A model generated the notes under the pieces. The model worked only from the letters and a program-made list of their open reading frames with translations. It searched no databases and was not told where the DNA came from. The position numbers were made by a program, and so were the translations under genes. From Chara braunii (Eukaryota; Streptophyta; Charophyceae; Charales; Characeae), in assembly GCA_003427395.1 (NCBI GenBank), contig BFEA01000368.1:285003-305782 (forward strand): a DNA stretch of 20,780 nucleotides, in the 5' to 3' direction. Position 1 is the first letter of the stretch; every line of letters begins with the position of its first letter. This document shows, piece by piece, positions 17,569-20,780 of this stretch.

Positions 17569-17670
17569 GGGCCTCGCTCCACTACTTCGCAAATGTGCAA
17601 AAATGAGAGTGGATTCTCCCCTGGAACATGGAAAAGTACACCGCGTATTTTGTGTCTTTTGTATTTGTGG
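17569..17670. mobile_element. Diverged copy of the 127-bp MITE
   Basis: GGGCCTCGCTCCACTACTTC, then AAATGTGCAAAAATGAGAGT, closely follow the right arm (reversed) of 11890-12016. TTTTGTGTCTTTTGTATTTG near 17650 matches its other arm. The right terminus is lost. ATTCTCCCCTGGAACA is directly repeated near 17612 and 17674. From 17690 to 17895 I see nothing. Confidence 0.6.
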
Positions 17671-17897
17671 TGAATTCTCCCCTGGAACAAGTGCCCATCG
17701 TCCCTCTTGTTTACACTCCCGTCTCGTGAAGTGCCAGATGCGTTGCACGGGAGATGAAGCGGCTGCAGTTGGCTGGCTGCGCAACATTGCGCCAGGTGGC
17801 GCGTCTTTGTTCTCTGCGCTTTTTCCTCTAGTTTGACATGGGCGCCACGCGCGCGGTGGTGACCAGGACTTGGGGAACTGTTTGTTTCACTTTGATT

Positions 17898-17932
17898 TAT
17901 TTTATTTTATTATTATTATTATTATTATTTTA
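17898..17932. repeat. (TTA)n-like microsatellite
   Basis: About eight ATT units sit in a T-rich context. Confidence 0.85.
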
Positions 17933-17950
17933 TATTCTTCTCTCAATTTC

Positions 17951-20400
17951 TTTTTTTTTGTTTTTTTGTTTTTTGGGAAAAAGGAGTATTTATTTATCAA
18001 AAGCCAGGAAACGGGCCTGGCGTCCCTCTCCAAGTTCGCCGCAGCATCAGGCTGAGCTAGGCTCACCGGCCAAGCAGAGGTTGTTGCTTTATATTAGAAA
18101 AATGGTCGGAATAGTCACCAGGTAACCTGCTGGAAACCGGGTCCAGCGTCCCAAGGCCTCTCGACTTCTCAGAAAGTAACTCCCCAAAATTACCTTGAGG
18201 CACAGTAAAAAGTAGGGCTGCCCAATTGAAGGGCCATAGGGTTTGGAATGGATCTCCAAGTCTAATTATAGACTAATATTGGCTGAAGGTTGAGTGAGTT
18301 ATTGACATGTCTTAGGGCACGCTCACACTAGGTACCAAATCCCCATTTCCCCCCCAAAAAAGGGTTCCCGGACAGTCACACATGGTGAACATCTTCCCAA
18401 ATTCTCAAAAGGGGTGACCATTTTGTCAGCGGCCTGCGAAGCCGCGGGGGAAGGAAATTTGCGGTGACCTCCGGAGGTTACAGCAAATTCTCAAATCATT
18501 TTCTGAACTACCGTGCAAAATTGGAGAAAAAATGGAACCCCACGATATTAGCGGCCTATCAATTGAAGAAAAGGAAATTTGGGGAAATGGGTGCACGCAC
18601 GGAGCGGTCAGACGCGCGGAGCACGAGCAGAGAGGTTCGTATGGACACCCGTTGCCAGCAGTAACGACCCAAAAAAAAAAAAAGGAAAAAACAGATTGTA
18701 AAAACTGAACAATTGCATTTCCCATTTGAGGTACCACCGTGTGACCGGCGCCCTCCACAAGCACCTCGCAGAGAGCGATGTCGCGACCTTGTCTTTAGCG
18801 TGTTGGGAACACAGTGTGACCGGCCAGGGCCACATTTCCTCAAAACGACGGTTCCCATTTTCCCATTTTTTTGGGAATTTGGGTACCTAGTGTGAGCGTG
18901 CCCTAATACTGCCTAAAAAACCAGCGGCAGCTTACAACCATCGAAAGCCGGGAGGTACTTCCCCTCAATTCGCACACAATCCAAATCCACTGGAAAAAGG
19001 GAGATAAACTATTCACCTAACAAAAGACATAAGTCTAGCTTAACAACCAAAACAATTCATCTAAACAGGGCTTCCACTGGCTAACGCCGCCCTTTAATCC
19101 CAATGTTCCATATGCCATGTAAGAAACCAGTCAACAAACCTTTAACTTTAGAAGATGCTAACGCAGCTGAGGAAGAAAGCGCGGCTTCATAACCGTAGAG
19201 GTTGTCCCACTGGCCTAACAGCGGCCCCTCACTCATTTGTGTCATGGAGCAGCCACTCTGCAAAATTTAAGTTTCCTTCCGCTGATATTTCCACCAGGCC
19301 CTTGGATTTGCCCCACGTCTGAGAGAACCAAAACCGGTTCTTACGAGTCTGGGCTCTATGGTACCAATCTGCTCTAATCGTCTGTGTGATCGAGGACTTC
19401 ACCGCAGCCACTTGAGCCTGAACTGTGCGAATCTCTTGTCGGAATATTATCTTATTACGTGCTTTCCAAATTATATCCATGATGATCCCCTGGCAGGCCA
19501 GGGCTACATATGCCCAGCCCTTTAAATAGTCCAATTCCGAGGGGGACATGCCGTGCAGTGTCCATTCATGTGACCAGGTGAACTCTGAGCCTACTAATAA
19601 ACTCCACCTGCCTTTCCACCATTCCCATAGCTGGAGGGAGAATGGACAGTAGAGCCAGATATGGGAGGCATTCTCCCAACCCCACTTACATCTGGCACAC
19701 TGTTCTTCTAGATCCATACCCCTTGCTGCCAGCCAGGAAGCCGAGGGGGTTACCGATAGCGATTGGAGCCAAATTAAACTTGCTTGTTTCTGGGATACCT
19801 TAAACTTAAGTGCCCACCATAGACCGTACAGATCTAAGTTGCCCAGCGAGAATCCTGGCTCCCTACTCAGTCTTTCCGTTGCCGTAACCAGAGGTTGCTT
19901 CTTCACTGCAGTTTGTAATATCTGAGCCCCTGCCTTGGTCTTGTACAGCCCGACTGGGTACAGCAGGTCCGACTTTGCCTTGTTTCTCCATCCATACAAC
20001 AGGGGTTCAACTTGGATCGTTGGAGCATCATCCGACACCAGCAAGGCCTCTTCTTTCTTACCTTCCCCCTTAAGCCACACTCGGCATTCTCGCAGCCCAA
20101 CTGTTGAGGGGATGGATTTCTCCCCTTTATTAATAAGCCGTGTGAACGATGTAGCCCAGGTTATTGGTTTCTTCTCCCAGACTTGAACTTTAGCACCTTG
20201 AGGTAGGTCTGGTCCTAACACCCTCAAAACGCAGCTGTTCTCAATCGGGTCCTGAATCCAGGCCCCCTGCCTGTGTTCCACCTCTTGTGGCAGCAAAGCC
20301 AACCAATACTCTGGAACACTGTTCTTCAGAATCTCATAGTTATGCTCGACATTTCTCAGACGCAGCATGTGACGCGCAACCTCACGCCCCGTGCTGTCTT
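17951..20400 (-). mobile_element. LINE copy E, 3' part, with nested MITE
   Basis: This is a minus-orientation LINE. Its A-rich 3' tail is seen as T-rich 17951-17976. The tail motifs GGGACGCCAGGCCCG (near 18025) and GGGACGCTGGACCCGGTTTC (near 18152) follow. The 3'UTR up to 19228 is interrupted by the MITE 18315-18903, and the coding end lies at 19229. Recognisable LINE homology reaches about 20370, where alignment with copy C fades. The true 5' extent is unknown because the frame runs on to the window edge. Confidence 0.75.
18315..18903. mobile_element. 589-bp MITE in the LINE 3'UTR
   Basis: The perfect 22-bp terminal repeat starts GGGCACGCTCACACTAGGTA and continues CC. It is followed by AAAT/CAAAT and by C-rich/G-rich inverted stretches. 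The flanks are TTA (18312-18314) and TAA (18904-18906), which fits either a TA duplication or a mutated 3-bp Harbinger-type target. A half copy is at 12244. It is non-coding. Confidence 0.85.
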
Positions 20401-20780
20401 TCGTTCGGAGTGCTAAAGGGGCGGAATGAAGGCCCAGAAAAACAGCAAGATGGGGTGTGCCAAGGATTTTTGGAAAATTGAGTGGGGGGACACAGACAGA
20501 ACTGAAATCCCCCGTGTTGGCCCGATGAAGTAAGTCGGTTGCTTTCGCGCGTCGCGGAATGCGCACGCGGGCTCGACGCGAAAAGAGAAAGATCCAAATC
20601 CAATCCAAAACGTAGTGTTGAGCTTCCCACCGCGCTACGGATCTTCGTTTAGAGCGGAAGGGCTTTGGCACACTCCGCGTATCCTGTTTCCGTACCAAGT
20701 CCTTACGTCGCTCGTTAGTCAGTTCCGAGTCCGACGTGGATGGTCTCAGCCGTGTGGCTCTTTCCTTGTGCTCGTCTTCA
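19229..20780 (-). CDS. LINE ORF2 C-terminal protein with zf-RVT domain, copy E (partial)
   Basis: In LINEs this region follows the reverse transcriptase domain, and its zinc-knuckle-like zf-RVT domain is thought to bind nucleic acid. The frame is open from TGA at 19229-19231 to the window edge (over 500 codons).

Numbering from a non-ATG codon at 20698, residues 291-360 show zf-RVT: WWALKFKVSQKQASLIWLQS, then CARC (334-337), H346 and C351 in HIWLYC, then LWEWWKG. GWAYVALACQGIIMDIIWKA at 394-413 and the C-terminus FAEWLLHDTNE are matched in copy C.

The first in-frame ATG is at 20366-20368, where homology to copy C begins. Upstream residues (ELTNERRKDLVRKQDTRSVP, FRSKRRSVARWEAQHYVLDW) are not LINE-like to me. 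They may be another gene or a fused segment. No reverse transcriptase motifs are in view. Confidence 0.75.
   Translation of the reverse strand, partial: EDEHKERATRLRPSTSDSELTNERRKDLVRKQDTRSVPKPFRSKRRSVARWEAQHYVLDWIWIFLFSRRARVRIPRRAKATDLLHRANTGDFSSVCVPPLNFPKILGTPHLAVFLGLHSAPLALRTKDSTGREVARHMLRLRNVEHNYEILKNSVPEYWLALLPQEVEHRQGAWIQDPIENSCVLRVLGPDLPQGAKVQVWEKKPITWATSFTRLINKGEKSIPSTVGLRECRVWLKGEGKKEEALLVSDDAPTIQVEPLLYGWRNKAKSDLLYPVGLYKTKAGAQILQTAVKKQPLVTATERLSREPGFSLGNLDLYGLWWALKFKVSQKQASLIWLQSLSVTPSASWLAARGMDLEEQCARCKWGWENASHIWLYCPFSLQLWEWWKGRWSLLVGSEFTWSHEWTLHGMSPSELDYLKGWAYVALACQGIIMDIIWKARNKIIFRQEIRTVQAQVAAVKSSITQTIRADWYHRAQTRKNRFWFSQTWGKSKGLVEISAEGNLNFAEWLLHDTNE

Noticed and set aside
10990-18910. 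CRISPR-like array because of many short repeats
   Set aside because: The repeats are inverted transposon termini with target duplications, not evenly spaced direct repeats with unique spacers. The DNA is eukaryotic.

Overview
The window is repeat-dense eukaryotic nuclear DNA and holds no complete, intact host gene that I can recognise. The organism is most likely a plant-lineage species. A charophyte green alga such as Chara braunii is my first guess. That guess comes from recalled resemblance of the Harbinger second protein and the LINE C-terminal protein to families abundant there. It is inference, not a search result.

Layout. Positions 1-1430 are pyrimidine-rich, unassigned DNA with small tandem repeats and two stem-loops. 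From about 1430 to 6950 lies a decayed two-gene PIF/Harbinger DNA transposon. Its transposase pseudogene is on + (2156-3384), and its second-protein pseudogene is on - (4722-6486). The two converge tail to tail across a non-coding stretch with a 53-base poly-C run. A 78-bp minisatellite lies beyond the second gene. From 6994 to 9345 there are LINE 3' tails and a 5'-truncated, broken LINE copy on -, itself interrupted by a 117-bp foldback element. From 9383 to 10640 there is a GA microsatellite and a decayed tandem repeat. From 10755 to 18903 the DNA is a mosaic of non-autonomous TIR elements (MITEs), several with clear 3-bp target duplications (TTA, TAA, CTT, TTT), plus perfect or near-perfect hairpins and more LINE tails. 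From 17951 to the right edge lies a second LINE copy on -. Its C-terminal reading frame (19229-20780) is open, and its 3'UTR carries a nested 589-bp MITE.

How the parts relate. Most MITE ends begin GGG(C/T) or GGC and have 3-bp target duplications, as expected for passengers of PIF/Harbinger transposases like the one at 2156-3384. I found no exact match between its own, uncertain, ends and those MITEs. The LINE pieces share a 3' motif close to GGGACGCTGGACCCGG a short way upstream of an A-rich tail. It recurs in both orientations, suggesting that one LINE lineage, or short elements using its 3' end, seeded much of the window. Nesting gives a relative age order in several places.

I did not find a new cellular system. 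The most distinctive signals are the layered MITE and hairpin families, the conserved LINE tail, and a transposase that is broken but keeps all three catalytic acids.
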